In this document: positions 8,045-15,285 of the stretch, one piece after another
How positions within the stretch are numbered: position 1 is the stretch's first letter
Layout of the letters: every line of letters starts with the position of its first letter
Origin: an uncultured Clostridium sp.
GTDB taxonomy: Bacteria; Bacillota; Clostridia; Lachnospirales; Lachnospiraceae
DNA length: 23,631 bases
Direction of reading: 5' to 3'
Assembly (NCBI GenBank): GCA_900541315.1
Contig: UQJF01000035.1
Location: 1-23,631, forward strand
The notes under the pieces: model-generated
Database searches by the model: none
Told to the model about the DNA's origin: nothing
What the model saw: the letters and a program-made list of their open reading frames with translations, nothing else
Translations under genes and position numbers: made by a program

Positions 8045-9226
8045 TTAATTAATTTCAGTCTGCCCAAAGTCTTTGGTCGGAATGATGCACACCCATGTTT
8101 TTCCCTGATTTAATACAATTTCATTGTGCTCCTGGTCATAATAATGGGTCACACCAAACTCCCCGTCTTTTTCCCAGCTGATGGGGATTGCTTTCCCATC
8201 AGTGAGATAATACCCGTATTCACCGGTATGTACATTGATATTCAGATACTGGGTAGTGGCATAAAAACCGCTCTGGCAATACTGGAAGATCACATTTTTC
8301 ACCGCAACAGGACCTTCACTTCCCTGATGTACGTCTCCATACTGGTATCTGTGATATAAACCATCACTGCTTTCATATACAAATTCCGGTTTGTTCATAA
8401 TGTAACCTGGTTTTGCATGAACAGCATCCATAACTCCCGGCTTTCCCTCTAAAGAAATTTCTACGCCATCTCTGGCAAAAAGATAATGTCCCTTATATGA
8501 ATCATCATACTCCGTGGTATAGCCCAGTGTATTAATGGATTTTTTCAAACGGTCTCCACTTGTATAGGCATTATGCGGGGAACGTTTATCCTTGCTCCTG
8601 TAATAAGCAGTTCCTCCTATGGCATCCAGGCCATTGATATTGTCTACATTCTTAAGATAGGGCTTTGCAAAGGTGCTTTGGCCATAATGGGCATAGATCG
8701 CATCAAATTCTCTTGCAAAATAAGTATAATACGTACGGCAGCTTCTCACAGAGCCAATACGGTCCAGATCATCATAATCCTCGATCACTGCCATGTACCG
8801 GTTCATGTTTGCTTCCACCGGTGCCTCATAAACTACACCTGCCCGGTTAATACCATACTGGGGTCTTGCCTCTTTGTCATTACTCATCATAATGGCGATG
8901 GGACGACGGTCCGCCTGTTCTGCCGGCACCATCTGTCCTGTGAGAAAACTGCGGATCATTCCATCTTTTTCTTCTCTTTCTTCTGGAAGGATATATTCAG
9001 GTAATTCTTTCGCATCTTCCTTTTTTTCCTCATCCGACTGGATCAGGATCTTGGGAGCAGAAGCAGCTGCCTGGGTGGTTGTTTCCTGTATTGTTGGAAC
9101 CTGGGTCTGGACAGCTTCTTCTGACGCCTTTTTTCCGCATCCTGCGCACAATGCTGCTATGCACAACAAACTGCCCAACATAATCTTCCTGCATACTATT
9201 TTTTTACTTCTGCTCCCTTTTCTCAT
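8045..9226 (-). CDS. DUF3048 (YerB-like) lipoprotein
   Basis: This is a 393-residue secreted lipoprotein. The N-terminus has a basic stretch, a hydrophobic core and a lipobox LCAGC ending at Cys30, so it should be lipidated and outside the membrane. A Ser/Thr/Glu-rich spacer (about 35-95) leads to the DUF3048 domain: RRPIAIMMSNDKEARPQYGI, GVVYEAPVEANMNRYMAV, RIGSVRSCRTYY, FDAIYAHYGQS and SPHNAYTS. A C-terminal half (from about 250) ends with the family's NVIFQY and QGKTWVCIIP. YerB of B. subtilis is the best known relative, and its biochemical activity is not established. The start overlaps the ybeY stop by 4 bases (ATGA), which ties it to that operon. Confidence 0.92.
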   Translation of the reverse strand: MRKGSRSKKIVCRKIMLGSLLCIAALCAGCGKKASEEAVQTQVPTIQETTTQAAASAPKILIQSDEEKKEDAKELPEYILPEEREEKDGMIRSFLTGQMVPAEQADRRPIAIMMSNDKEARPQYGINRAGVVYEAPVEANMNRYMAVIEDYDDLDRIGSVRSCRTYYTYFAREFDAIYAHYGQSTFAKPYLKNVDNINGLDAIGGTAYYRSKDKRSPHNAYTSGDRLKKSINTLGYTTEYDDSYKGHYLFARDGVEISLEGKPGVMDAVHAKPGYIMNKPEFVYESSDGLYHRYQYGDVHQGSEGPVAVKNVIFQYCQSGFYATTQYLNINVHTGEYGYYLTDGKAIPISWEKDGEFGVTHYYDQEHNEIVLNQGKTWVCIIPTKDFGQTEIN

Positions 9227-9720
9227 CTGGTGTACCCCCTTGTGTCCAGTATCTGTCTCTGACGGTCTTCCATAACCAGCCGCTCTTCATCTACCATATG
9301 GTCATATCCACATAAATGAAGCATACTGTGAGCTACTAAAAATGCTAATTCCCTTGTCTGGGAATGACCGTACTTTTCAGCCTGTTCCTCTACCTTATCT
9401 ACAGAGATCACAATGTCCCCCAACATCAGTTCTCCTGTTTCCGGGTTAAAATAATCTTCCACTGCATCTTCCACATGGTCGAAATCAGAAGGTTTCTCAT
9501 AATCTACCATTGGGAAGGACAGGACATCCGTAGGTGCATCGATCTGGCGGTGTTCTTTATTGATGGCCTGAATAGCATCATTGTCCGTCAGGATCACATT
9601 CACCTCTGCCTCATAAGGGCATTTTTCAAAATCAAGGGATGCCTCTACGATCTCCTTTATGATCTTCTCATAGGGAAGATCCAGTTTTTTCTCTGCTTCA
9701 TACTCAATAGAAACTGTCAT
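9223..9720 (-). CDS. ybeY: Endoribonuclease YbeY (16S rRNA maturation)
   Basis: YbeY is a zinc-dependent endoribonuclease needed for 16S rRNA 3'-end maturation and ribosome quality control. The diagnostic HxxxHxxxxxH zinc motif is intact at residues 131-141 (HSMLHLCGYDH), with H131, H135 and H141 as ligands. The conserved TDVLSFP (64-70) and LGDIVIS blocks are also present. At 165 residues it is full length for the Firmicute family. Its ATG overlaps the phoH stop by one base (TAATG) and its own stop overlaps the DUF3048 start, so it is sandwiched in a tightly coupled operon. In B. subtilis a 7TM-HD gene (yqfF) sits between phoH and ybeY; it is absent here. Confidence 0.96.
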   Translation of the reverse strand: MTVSIEYEAEKKLDLPYEKIIKEIVEASLDFEKCPYEAEVNVILTDNDAIQAINKEHRQIDAPTDVLSFPMVDYEKPSDFDHVEDAVEDYFNPETGELMLGDIVISVDKVEEQAEKYGHSQTRELAFLVAHSMLHLCGYDHMVDEERLVMEDRQRQILDTRGYTR

Positions 9721-10748
9721 TACCGATTATTCCCCTTTCGTGTATTTTTCACTGCCGGAGCTTTTCTTTCCCCTCTGGCGGTCTTTGACGCTGCTTTTTT
9801 CTCATAATCATCGTATGCCTTGACGATCTTCTGCACCAGAGGATGACGGACCACGTCAGAACTGGTCAGATAGCAGAAGCCAATATCATCAATGTTTTTA
9901 AGAACCTTTAAGGCTGTATCAAGACCTGAGGTAGCACCGGAAGGAAGGTCCTTCTGGGTCTGGTCTCCGGTGATGATCACCTTGGAGCCAAAACCGATCC
10001 TTGTTAAGAACATCTTCATCTGGGCTGGTGTGGTATTCTGTGCCTCGTCCAGAATAATATACGCATTATCCAGAGTACGTCCTCGCATATACGCAAGGGG
10101 TGCTACTTCAATGAGTCCCTTTTCTGAATTATGCTGATAGCTTTCTGCCCCCATGATCTGATATAAAGCATCATATAATGGCCGCAGATAAGGGTCGATC
10201 TTGCTTTGTAGATCACCTGGAAGGAAGCCTAACTTCTCCCCTGCTTCTATAGCCGGTCTTGTAAGGATGATCCGCCCTACTTCCCCGTTTTTAAATGCCT
10301 GAATGGCCATAGCCATAGCAAGATAAGTCTTACCTGTACCAGCCGGGCCAATACCAAATACGATCATCTTCTTGCGGATCAAGTCCACGTAATGTTTCTG
10401 GCCTAAGGTCTTTGGCTTCACCGGTTTTCCCATAATAGTACGGCAGATAATGTCCTTGTCTATTTCTAAGATCTGATCATCATTTTCCGTAAAGGAAAGG
10501 GACAATGCATAGTCCACATTTTGTTCCGTAATGGTATTGCCCCGAATAGAAAGCTGTATCAGATTATTAAATACGCTTTTCGCCTGACCAATGGTTTTTT
10601 CCGGGCCGATCAGCTTGATCTCGCCGTCTCTGGCGATCATAGTCACATGAAGAGTCCGTTCTATTTTCTTTAAATATGCATCAAACTGCCCGCAGACATT
10701 TCTTTCATGTTCTGCCGGGATGTCGATCATGGTTTCAATCACACTCAT
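9720..10748 (-). CDS. phoH: PhoH-family ATPase
   Basis: This is a 342-residue cytosolic ATPase of the PhoH/YbeZ family, a P-loop NTPase that commonly accompanies YbeY and is thought to act in RNA metabolism. Residues 1-80 form a small KH-like N-terminal domain. The ATPase core has Walker A GIGPAGTGKT (132-141), TRPAIEAGEKLGFLPGD (163-179), Walker B IILDEAQN (231-238) and the sensor segment FGSKVIITGDQTQKDLP. The C-terminal ~25 residues are basic and probably disordered (KKAASKTARGERKAP). The gene lies 70 nt downstream of yqfD and overlaps ybeY by one base, reproducing the yqfC-yqfD-phoH-ybeY order known in spore formers. Confidence 0.95.
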   Translation of the reverse strand: MSVIETMIDIPAEHERNVCGQFDAYLKKIERTLHVTMIARDGEIKLIGPEKTIGQAKSVFNNLIQLSIRGNTITEQNVDYALSLSFTENDDQILEIDKDIICRTIMGKPVKPKTLGQKHYVDLIRKKMIVFGIGPAGTGKTYLAMAMAIQAFKNGEVGRIILTRPAIEAGEKLGFLPGDLQSKIDPYLRPLYDALYQIMGAESYQHNSEKGLIEVAPLAYMRGRTLDNAYIILDEAQNTTPAQMKMFLTRIGFGSKVIITGDQTQKDLPSGATSGLDTALKVLKNIDDIGFCYLTSSDVVRHPLVQKIVKAYDDYEKKAASKTARGERKAPAVKNTRKGNNR

Positions 10749-10818
10749 CCGTCTGTTTAATCTCCTTGGGTCTTTCCTGCAGCGCCTGTACCAGTACAGT
10801 TATTTACGAAACAATGTA

Positions 10819-12051
10819 CTAGTGTGCTGCAGATATGCTGCTTTCAGAAACAGGTGCCCTGACCGCTGCCGGCTCTATAACCGTCAGCTTCCCGCTGATC
10901 CTGTAACCAGATATATTCTTTTCTATTTTATCATTATTTTCAAGAATTTGTACCCCTTTTTCCTTTAATTTTTCAACAAATTGGCGATTTGTTTCTGAAG
11001 CTGTCTGTTCCAGTTCTGCCTCTGTATAGCCTTTCTCATAAACCGTCATATATTCCCCTGTTATCTTTCCCACAAAAAGAGGCAGATAAAAGCTGGAAAA
11101 CAGTCTGCACTGGATCATATCTACAGTATAATCCCAGTTTTCTTTATTTTCACTTTTCCCTGACCGGGGCATAAGAAATGAAAATGAAAAAGGACCTATG
11201 ATCAGGCGCAGACCGTACCGTTTCTTTCCTGCAGGATAACGTACTTTCCGTATCAATGGCATTTCTTTTACATATGTTTTTCCTGTTTCTGCCAGAATCT
11301 CCCCCTGGGACTGTACATAAAAAGCAGATACCTCTTTCTCATCATCACCGATCACAGGTACCCGGCCGCTGACAAGGATCTGTCCCGGCTCTATTTTTTC
11401 TCCTTTCTTCACCTTAGGTACTCCCTGGCGCACCATAATATAAGTAATGGTTCCTGACACATTTGATACCAGGTCGCAAGCCTCTTCTTCCACAGCTGTT
11501 TTATCCTGTATGATCTTATTTTCCTTGATCTGGATCACCAGTCTTGTTCCTGATACTCTGGCAGATACCCAGGTAATCTGCGGAAAAGCTTCCCTCATTC
11601 CAGCTTCTAACGCTTCACAATCCACATTTTTCTTTTTCATGCCATATTTAATATTCTGCATATCCAGATAACGTACCAGTGTATCTGCAGAATAATGATA
11701 ATTTCCCTGAAAATGGATATCCCATAGAAAAAGAGACATGATATACAAAAGAAGAAAAAAACTGAAAAATCCCGCAGCTGCATACCACCGTTTTTGATTC
11801 CTGCGAAGAAAAAAAGGCAGTCCCCTTCGCTCACAGATGCGCAGTCTGACACCAGCTCCCCTGACACAGTCTTTCAGACGGAACACATCTTTTAGAAAAA
11901 GACAACACTGGTATTGCCCTTTATCCAGGCACACCAGTTCCCATATGAATACCCCGTTTATCCTGCACCTTTCCAGAAAATATTCCGGACTGATGCTTTT
12001 TATATGTATTCTTACATAGCCCTTAAACAAGCGAAACAGCCACCATAGCAT
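10819..12051 (-). CDS. yqfD: Sporulation protein YqfD
   Basis: YqfD is a membrane protein of the mother-cell (sigma-E) programme in Bacilli and Clostridia. This 410-residue version has the N-terminal cytosolic domain (GYVRIHIKSISPEYFLERCR and a Cys-rich stretch), one membrane segment at about 90-110 (WYAAAGFFSFFLLLYIMSLF), and a long external part. That part starts FQGNYHYSADTLVRYL, a FtsQ/POTRA-like unit. The family signature SGTRLVIQIKENK follows in the middle. The yqfC stop precedes its start by 16 nt. The exact molecular role is unknown in any species; the family identity is firm. Confidence 0.92.
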   Translation of the reverse strand: MLWWLFRLFKGYVRIHIKSISPEYFLERCRINGVFIWELVCLDKGQYQCCLFLKDVFRLKDCVRGAGVRLRICERRGLPFFLRRNQKRWYAAAGFFSFFLLLYIMSLFLWDIHFQGNYHYSADTLVRYLDMQNIKYGMKKKNVDCEALEAGMREAFPQITWVSARVSGTRLVIQIKENKIIQDKTAVEEEACDLVSNVSGTITYIMVRQGVPKVKKGEKIEPGQILVSGRVPVIGDDEKEVSAFYVQSQGEILAETGKTYVKEMPLIRKVRYPAGKKRYGLRLIIGPFSFSFLMPRSGKSENKENWDYTVDMIQCRLFSSFYLPLFVGKITGEYMTVYEKGYTEAELEQTASETNRQFVEKLKEKGVQILENNDKIEKNISGYRISGKLTVIEPAAVRAPVSESSISAAH

Positions 12052-12067
12052 CCTTACACCGCCTTTT

Positions 12068-12340
12068 TTAACAACATAAAAATTCCACTGACTGTATTTG
12101 ACCTGTTATTTTCAGGACATCCTGTGTATAAGTCTCTATTTCCAGATGCAGTCCCTTAAACACCACCACACAATCTGCTGCTTTTATTTTTATATACAGA
12201 TCTGTGTAAATAAGAAGGCTCCTGAAATTTTCCACTACTGTCTCATAAGGGCCTGTAAAATGAAGCAGGATATCTCCCATCATCACATCCCTTGGAAGAC
12301 CAAGAGCTTCCACTACAGCCCTTTTTCTATCCTCTCTCAT
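12068..12340 (-). CDS. yqfC: Sporulation protein YqfC (YabP/YqfC family)
   Basis: This small protein of the YabP/YqfC family is a sigma-E-dependent sporulation product. The family core is LGLPRDVMMGDILLHFTGPYETVVENFRSLLIYTD, then IKIKAADCVVVFKG. I start it at the ATG at 12340 (90 residues) rather than the ATG at 12373. GGGAG lies 7 nt before 12340, while the longer start has no Shine-Dalgarno and overlaps a promoter-like -10 element. The length then agrees with the ~93-residue Bacillus protein. It is the first gene of the minus-strand operon and is divergent from the DUF4397 gene. I see no enzymatic motif; a structural or membrane-associated role in the mother cell is likely. Confidence 0.85.
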   Translation of the reverse strand: MREDRKRAVVEALGLPRDVMMGDILLHFTGPYETVVENFRSLLIYTDLYIKIKAADCVVVFKGLHLEIETYTQDVLKITGQIQSVEFLCC

Positions 12341-12371
12341 ACCACTTCTCCCAGAGCCCTTTCTTTTCATC

Positions 12372-12400
12372 ATTATATGACAGTACTGCCCACAGAATAC
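12372..12400 (-). promoter_or_regulatory. Candidate sigma-E promoter for the yqfC operon
   Basis: On the minus strand CATATAAT (complement of 12372-12379) matches the sigma-E -10 consensus CATACAMT at 7 of 8 positions. A weak -35 (GTATTCT, 14-nt spacing) lies at 12394-12400. It is placed 7-10 nt before a start that fits the preferred yqfC start at 12340. YqfC and YqfD are sigma-E regulon members in Bacillus, which agrees with this. The -35 match is poor, so the call rests mainly on the -10 and context. Confidence 0.5.
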
Positions 12401-12480
12401 ATGTTCTTCCGGAATCTTTCTGCACCTATTTTTCGATCCAGGAATATCTTATAGGGAAAGTATTTCTCTGTGAGGTTTTT

Positions 12481-13449
12481 ATGAATTCCAAGTTGAATCC
12501 TGCTTCTGAAACCATTTCCATGGTAAAAGCAGCTCAGACAAACGAAGAAGATATTCCGGTAGCCCCACTGCCAAATCCTGGAGAAGGCGGACCTGTATAT
12601 GACGATTCCATGGATAACAACTCCGGTGGAAACGGTTCTTTTGGTGATGACCTTAGTTCCATTCCCGTCATTCCGCTGCCAAATCCTGGCGAAGGCGGGC
12701 CCGTATACAATGGACCTGATCACAACCGTCCATCTGGTGGTATGTGGCAGCCGGGGCATTCTCATGTTCCTGTATACCGTCCTGTTTTCCCGTCTAACGG
12801 CTCTATTACCATTTTTCCAGGCATCGGCTTTCCATGTTATAACTGCACCACTTCCTCCAGCCTGGGGCGGGTACGCATTTTAAATGCTTCCTCCGGTTAT
12901 CCGCCATTTAATGTATCTTTAGGAAACTGGCGCATAGGAGAACAACTGGATAACGGTGATCTCACAAGCTACGTACAGGCTTCTTCCGGTTTCCAGACTG
13001 TTACTGTATCCGGTACTAACGGCTATATTTATATCCAGAAAATGATCACCATCCGTTCCGGTTCTGCATCAACAGTAGCTATCATCAATACCAGTACAGG
13101 ACTTGATCTGTTAGAAATATCTGATCTTTCCTGTAATGGACCGTCCGGCACCACCTGCATCAGGGCCTGCAACCTTTCCCCGGACCTTGGACCTTTTGAC
13201 GTAGCTTTAGAAAACCGGGGCAATTCCTACCGCACCTTCACTAATGTCCGTTTCCAGGAAGTGACCCCATTCTCCAGCTTTGCAGCAGGCTGGTATTCAA
13301 TCTACGTATTCCGCACCAATGCGTTTAATAACAGCAATGCCATTGCTGCAGCTTCTGCCTCTCTTAAAGCAGGGAAATCTTACACCCTTTATATGTTTAA
13401 CGATCCTTCCAATACTGGTGGACTGCGGACACTGATCTTATCAAATTAA
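12481..13449 (+). CDS. DUF4397-domain protein with duplicated PLPNPGEGGPVY motif
   Basis: This is the only plus-strand gene of the region (322 residues). An ORF extends upstream to 12292, but I start at the ATG at 12481: GAGG lies 5 nt before it, and an earlier start would overlap yqfC. Residues 25-40 and 61-76 repeat IPVxPLPNPGEGGPVY almost exactly. A Pro/Gly/His-rich stretch and a FPCYNC cysteine pair follow. Two tandem DUF4397-like domains occupy about 135-220 (RVRILNASSGYPPFNVSL, then VASTGLDLLEI-like strands) and about 230-322 (CIRACNLSPDLGPFDVAL to the end). I see no signal peptide, membrane segment or sortase motif. The position beside yqfC makes a spore-coat role conceivable but unproven. 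Confidence 0.82.
   Translation: MNSKLNPASETISMVKAAQTNEEDIPVAPLPNPGEGGPVYDDSMDNNSGGNGSFGDDLSSIPVIPLPNPGEGGPVYNGPDHNRPSGGMWQPGHSHVPVYRPVFPSNGSITIFPGIGFPCYNCTTSSSLGRVRILNASSGYPPFNVSLGNWRIGEQLDNGDLTSYVQASSGFQTVTVSGTNGYIYIQKMITIRSGSASTVAIINTSTGLDLLEISDLSCNGPSGTTCIRACNLSPDLGPFDVALENRGNSYRTFTNVRFQEVTPFSSFAAGWYSIYVFRTNAFNNSNAIAAASASLKAGKSYTLYMFNDPSNTGGLRTLILSN
12553..12708 (+). repeat. Internal duplication encoding IPVxPLPNPGEGGPVY
   Basis: Two near-identical coding segments (about 12553-12600 and 12661-12708, 36 codons apart) encode the same 16-residue Pro/Gly motif, differing at one residue position. The DNA differs only at scattered third positions. This is a duplication under protein-level selection rather than a recent exact copy. 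Confidence 0.75.
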
Positions 13450-13462
13450 TAAAATGATGTAA

Positions 13463-13523
13463 GTGTCAAAAGTATAAATTGCGTTTGTGCTCGCACAAAT
13501 AAGCAATTTATACTTATTGACAC
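13463..13523. terminator. 61-nt nested palindrome between convergent genes
   Basis: A long imperfect palindrome lies between the converging DUF4397 gene and cbiG. The pairs are GTGTCAA (13463-13469) with TTGACAC (13517-13523), AGTATAAATTGC (13471-13482) with GCAATTTATACT (13503-13514), and TTTGTGC with GCACAAA around a short loop. No strong uridine run follows on either side, so it may be a bidirectional terminator of atypical form or a mobile palindrome. Its ends share GTCAAAAG with the repeat at 1511-1716. Confidence 0.65.
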
Positions 13524-13547
13524 GCCGATTGTTTATTCATCTCCGGC

Positions 13548-14657
13548 TCAGTTCTGCAATGGCAGAAATGCCTGTGTCTTATCTTGCACCGTTCCAAAAC
13601 CTTTTAAAAAATCAAGTTCCCCCTGCCATTCCAATGCTGCAGCTATGGTGATCCCATCTCCTGCCTGCTTGCCCACCAGTAATCTTCCCCCTTGTGCGCA
13701 AGCTGCCCGTTCACATACATTTCCTACCCCAATCTGTCTCTTTACAAAGGCAGATTCTTTAAAATCACCTGGAACCTGGTTTAACTGCTCTGGTGTATAA
13801 AAACGCTGCTCGCAATACGGTTCCATACAAAATACCTGTTTTAATCCTAATACTGCAGGTTCATCCTGTTTTACATCTACAGAAGCAATGGCTTTTACTG
13901 CCAGAGGATCGATCTTATGTACCTTTAAGAAAGCACAGACTTTTTCTTTCATATATTCCGGATCTGTTTCTCTGCGGCATCCTACGCCAAGAATTACCGC
14001 CTTTGGGACAAGACGCAGGCTATCTGGCATAAGTTCAGTGTTTACCGTGATCTGGATATTTTTTTCCAGGTGTTTTCCTAATATAAAACCTTCCGGCAGT
14101 GTTTTTAAAGGCAGGTCACTGAAAACGCCAATGTGTTTTCCTTCCAACACTGCTGCCGATATGTTTTTCGCTTCTTTGCGGTCTGTGATCACCATATGAT
14201 AAACTGACGCAAACAGATCCACTGCAAATTTTCCATTTACATCCGTTGCCGTAGTGATCACTGGTGTTGATCTCAGCCACTCTGCTATGCACCTTGCCAG
14301 TCCGTTTGCTCCCCCTACATGTCCTGATAGCAAAGGGATCACAAACTGCGCTCCTTCATCCACTGAGACTACCGGCGGATCCGTCATTTTATCCCTTACC
14401 CAGGGAGCGATGGCCCGTACTGCAATGCCTGCTGCGCTGACAAAGATCATTCCCCGTTTTTCTGCAAACATCCGGCCTGTCCACTGGGAAAGTGGCTCTC
14501 CTCCCGGTTCTTTCATTCCTTCTTTTTTCCATTCTTCTCTTAAAAAACGTCCCGGAACTACTGCCTCGCATTCTCCTCCGGCTTCTCTTAACTTATGAAA
14601 AAGGCGTCTGCATACCCAGGCGCCCCGTTCTGTAAAACAGATCACTGCATATTTCAT
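13548..14657 (-). CDS. cbiG: Cobalt-precorrin 5A hydrolase CbiG (isolated)
   Basis: CbiG opens the ring lactone of cobalt-precorrin-5A and releases acetaldehyde, in anaerobic cobalamin synthesis. The 369-residue protein has the three expected parts. The N-terminal segment carries FVSAAGIAVRAIAPWVRDK, DPPVVSVDE and the family block LSGHVGGANGLA. A linker of about 30 residues follows from about residue 180. The C-terminal CbiG_C domain begins near KAVILGVGCRRETDPEYM. No other cobalamin gene is in view, and no cobalamin riboswitch precedes it. The Shine-Dalgarno is weak (AGG about 10 nt before the ATG). The repeat copy at 14701-14838 lies 43 nt upstream. The gene may be displaced from a cob cluster or act with genes elsewhere. 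Confidence 0.9.
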   Translation of the reverse strand: MKYAVICFTERGAWVCRRLFHKLREAGGECEAVVPGRFLREEWKKEGMKEPGGEPLSQWTGRMFAEKRGMIFVSAAGIAVRAIAPWVRDKMTDPPVVSVDEGAQFVIPLLSGHVGGANGLARCIAEWLRSTPVITTATDVNGKFAVDLFASVYHMVITDRKEAKNISAAVLEGKHIGVFSDLPLKTLPEGFILGKHLEKNIQITVNTELMPDSLRLVPKAVILGVGCRRETDPEYMKEKVCAFLKVHKIDPLAVKAIASVDVKQDEPAVLGLKQVFCMEPYCEQRFYTPEQLNQVPGDFKESAFVKRQIGVGNVCERAACAQGGRLLVGKQAGDGITIAAALEWQGELDFLKGFGTVQDKTQAFLPLQN

Positions 14658-14700
14658 CCTGCTACCTGTACTTTCTAAAATCGGTCAGTTGATCTTTTGT

Positions 14701-14838
14701 ATTCTAAAAACATTCGTAATCCTCTCATTTTTCTTCAAAAAATGGCTTCTTACTCATGTTTTTGGCGGATCCCAAGTTCAAAATCCTCCTGCAAGCAAGC
14801 CCTCGTCGGATTTCAGATCTTTTGGTCCTGGTGTCATC
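14701..14838. repeat. Second copy of the intergenic repeat, inverted and truncated
   Basis: About 138 bp here match the reverse complement of 1511-1650 with scattered substitutions and small indels. Shared blocks include ATTCTAAAAACATTCGTAAT, TTCTTCAAAAAATGGCTTCT and TACTCATGTTTTTGGCGG. The copy keeps one end (GATGACACCAGGACCAAAAG on the minus strand) and lacks the hairpin-bearing other end of the first copy. It lies between cbiG and the SASP gene. The overlapping ORFs (both strands) have no support. Confidence 0.8.
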
Positions 14839-14852
14839 AGTATACTGGATTT

Positions 14853-15065
14853 TCAGCTTCCTTTCAATGCTTCCTCTTTTAATTGTCTCTTCCGTCCTGT
14901 GATCATACCGCCAATACGGCCACTTTCCTTGGAAGTAAGGCTTTTCCAGCCCTTTTGCAACACTTTCTCATCCAATCCCAGTTCCTGGGCAATCTCAAAT
15001 TTCAACTGTTCGTCTGGTGTCATATTGTGAACGTCAAATTCTTTTTTCTTTTTTGATTTCCCCAT
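14853..15065 (-). CDS. Alpha/beta-type small acid-soluble spore protein
   Basis: This is a 70-residue protein with the alpha/beta SASP pattern: KFEIAQELGLDEKVL resembles the germination-protease recognition region (E-I-A), and GWKSLTSKESGRIGGMITGRKR is the conserved DNA-binding second block. Such proteins coat spore DNA and protect it from damage. I start at the ATG at 15065 (MGKSKKKKEF), which has AGGAG 9 nt upstream. The ATG at 15101 would add 12 residues with no Shine-Dalgarno. The gene appears monocistronic and is bounded upstream by a terminator. It belongs to the short clostridial subtype rather than to classic SspA. The lysine run near the start is typical of this subtype. Confidence 0.75.
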   Translation of the reverse strand: MGKSKKKKEFDVHNMTPDEQLKFEIAQELGLDEKVLQKGWKSLTSKESGRIGGMITGRKRQLKEEALKGS

Positions 15066-15192
15066 AAATCTATGCTCCTTATATAATGATGTATTTTTCA
15101 TCGGTCTGTTATAAGAAGTATGTCCTTTTAGGAAAGAAATAATTCAATAACATACAAAGCATGCAACTGGCAGTTTTTTCCAAATGTATAAC

Positions 15193-15225
15193 AAAAAAGA
15201 GCAGTCCCACAGGGAACCACTCTTT
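15193..15225 (-). terminator. Rho-independent terminator after ispH-S1
   Basis: On the minus strand AAAGAG (220-225 of the 15,000s, i.e. 15220-15225) pairs with CTCTTT (15196-15201), with an inner TCCC/GGGA stem and a 3-nt TGT-type loop. A short T run continues (TTT to about 15193). It lies about 60 nt after the ispH stop and is the probable end of the flavoprotein-cmk-ispH transcript. Confidence 0.75.
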
Positions 15226-15243
15226 CATCACGTCATACACATG

Positions 15244-15268
15244 GGGAACGCGCCACTGACGCGTTCCC
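15244..15268 (-). terminator. GC-rich 9-bp hairpin downstream of ispH-S1
   Basis: GGGAACGCG (15244-15252) and CGCGTTCCC (15260-15268) form a 9-bp perfect stem with a 7-nt loop, 18 nt after the ispH stop. No uridine run follows directly. It probably stabilises the mRNA 3' end or acts with the terminator at 15193-15225. Confidence 0.55.
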
Positions 15269-15285
15269 TGATCTGCATTCAGTTA

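Noticed and set aside
8573..9004. 143-codon plus-strand ORF over the DUF3048 gene
   Set aside because: It is antisense to a clear lipoprotein gene, has no recognised domain and no ribosome binding site.
12292..12480. 63-codon N-terminal extension of the DUF4397 ORF
   Set aside because: It overlaps the yqfC coding region and promoter, its sequence is low-complexity and unlike the domain part, and a Shine-Dalgarno exists at 12481.
15082..15088. CATTATA as a sigma-G -10 for the SASP gene
   Set aside because: The match is good, but the predicted start would lie inside the Shine-Dalgarno and no -35 is visible at the right distance.
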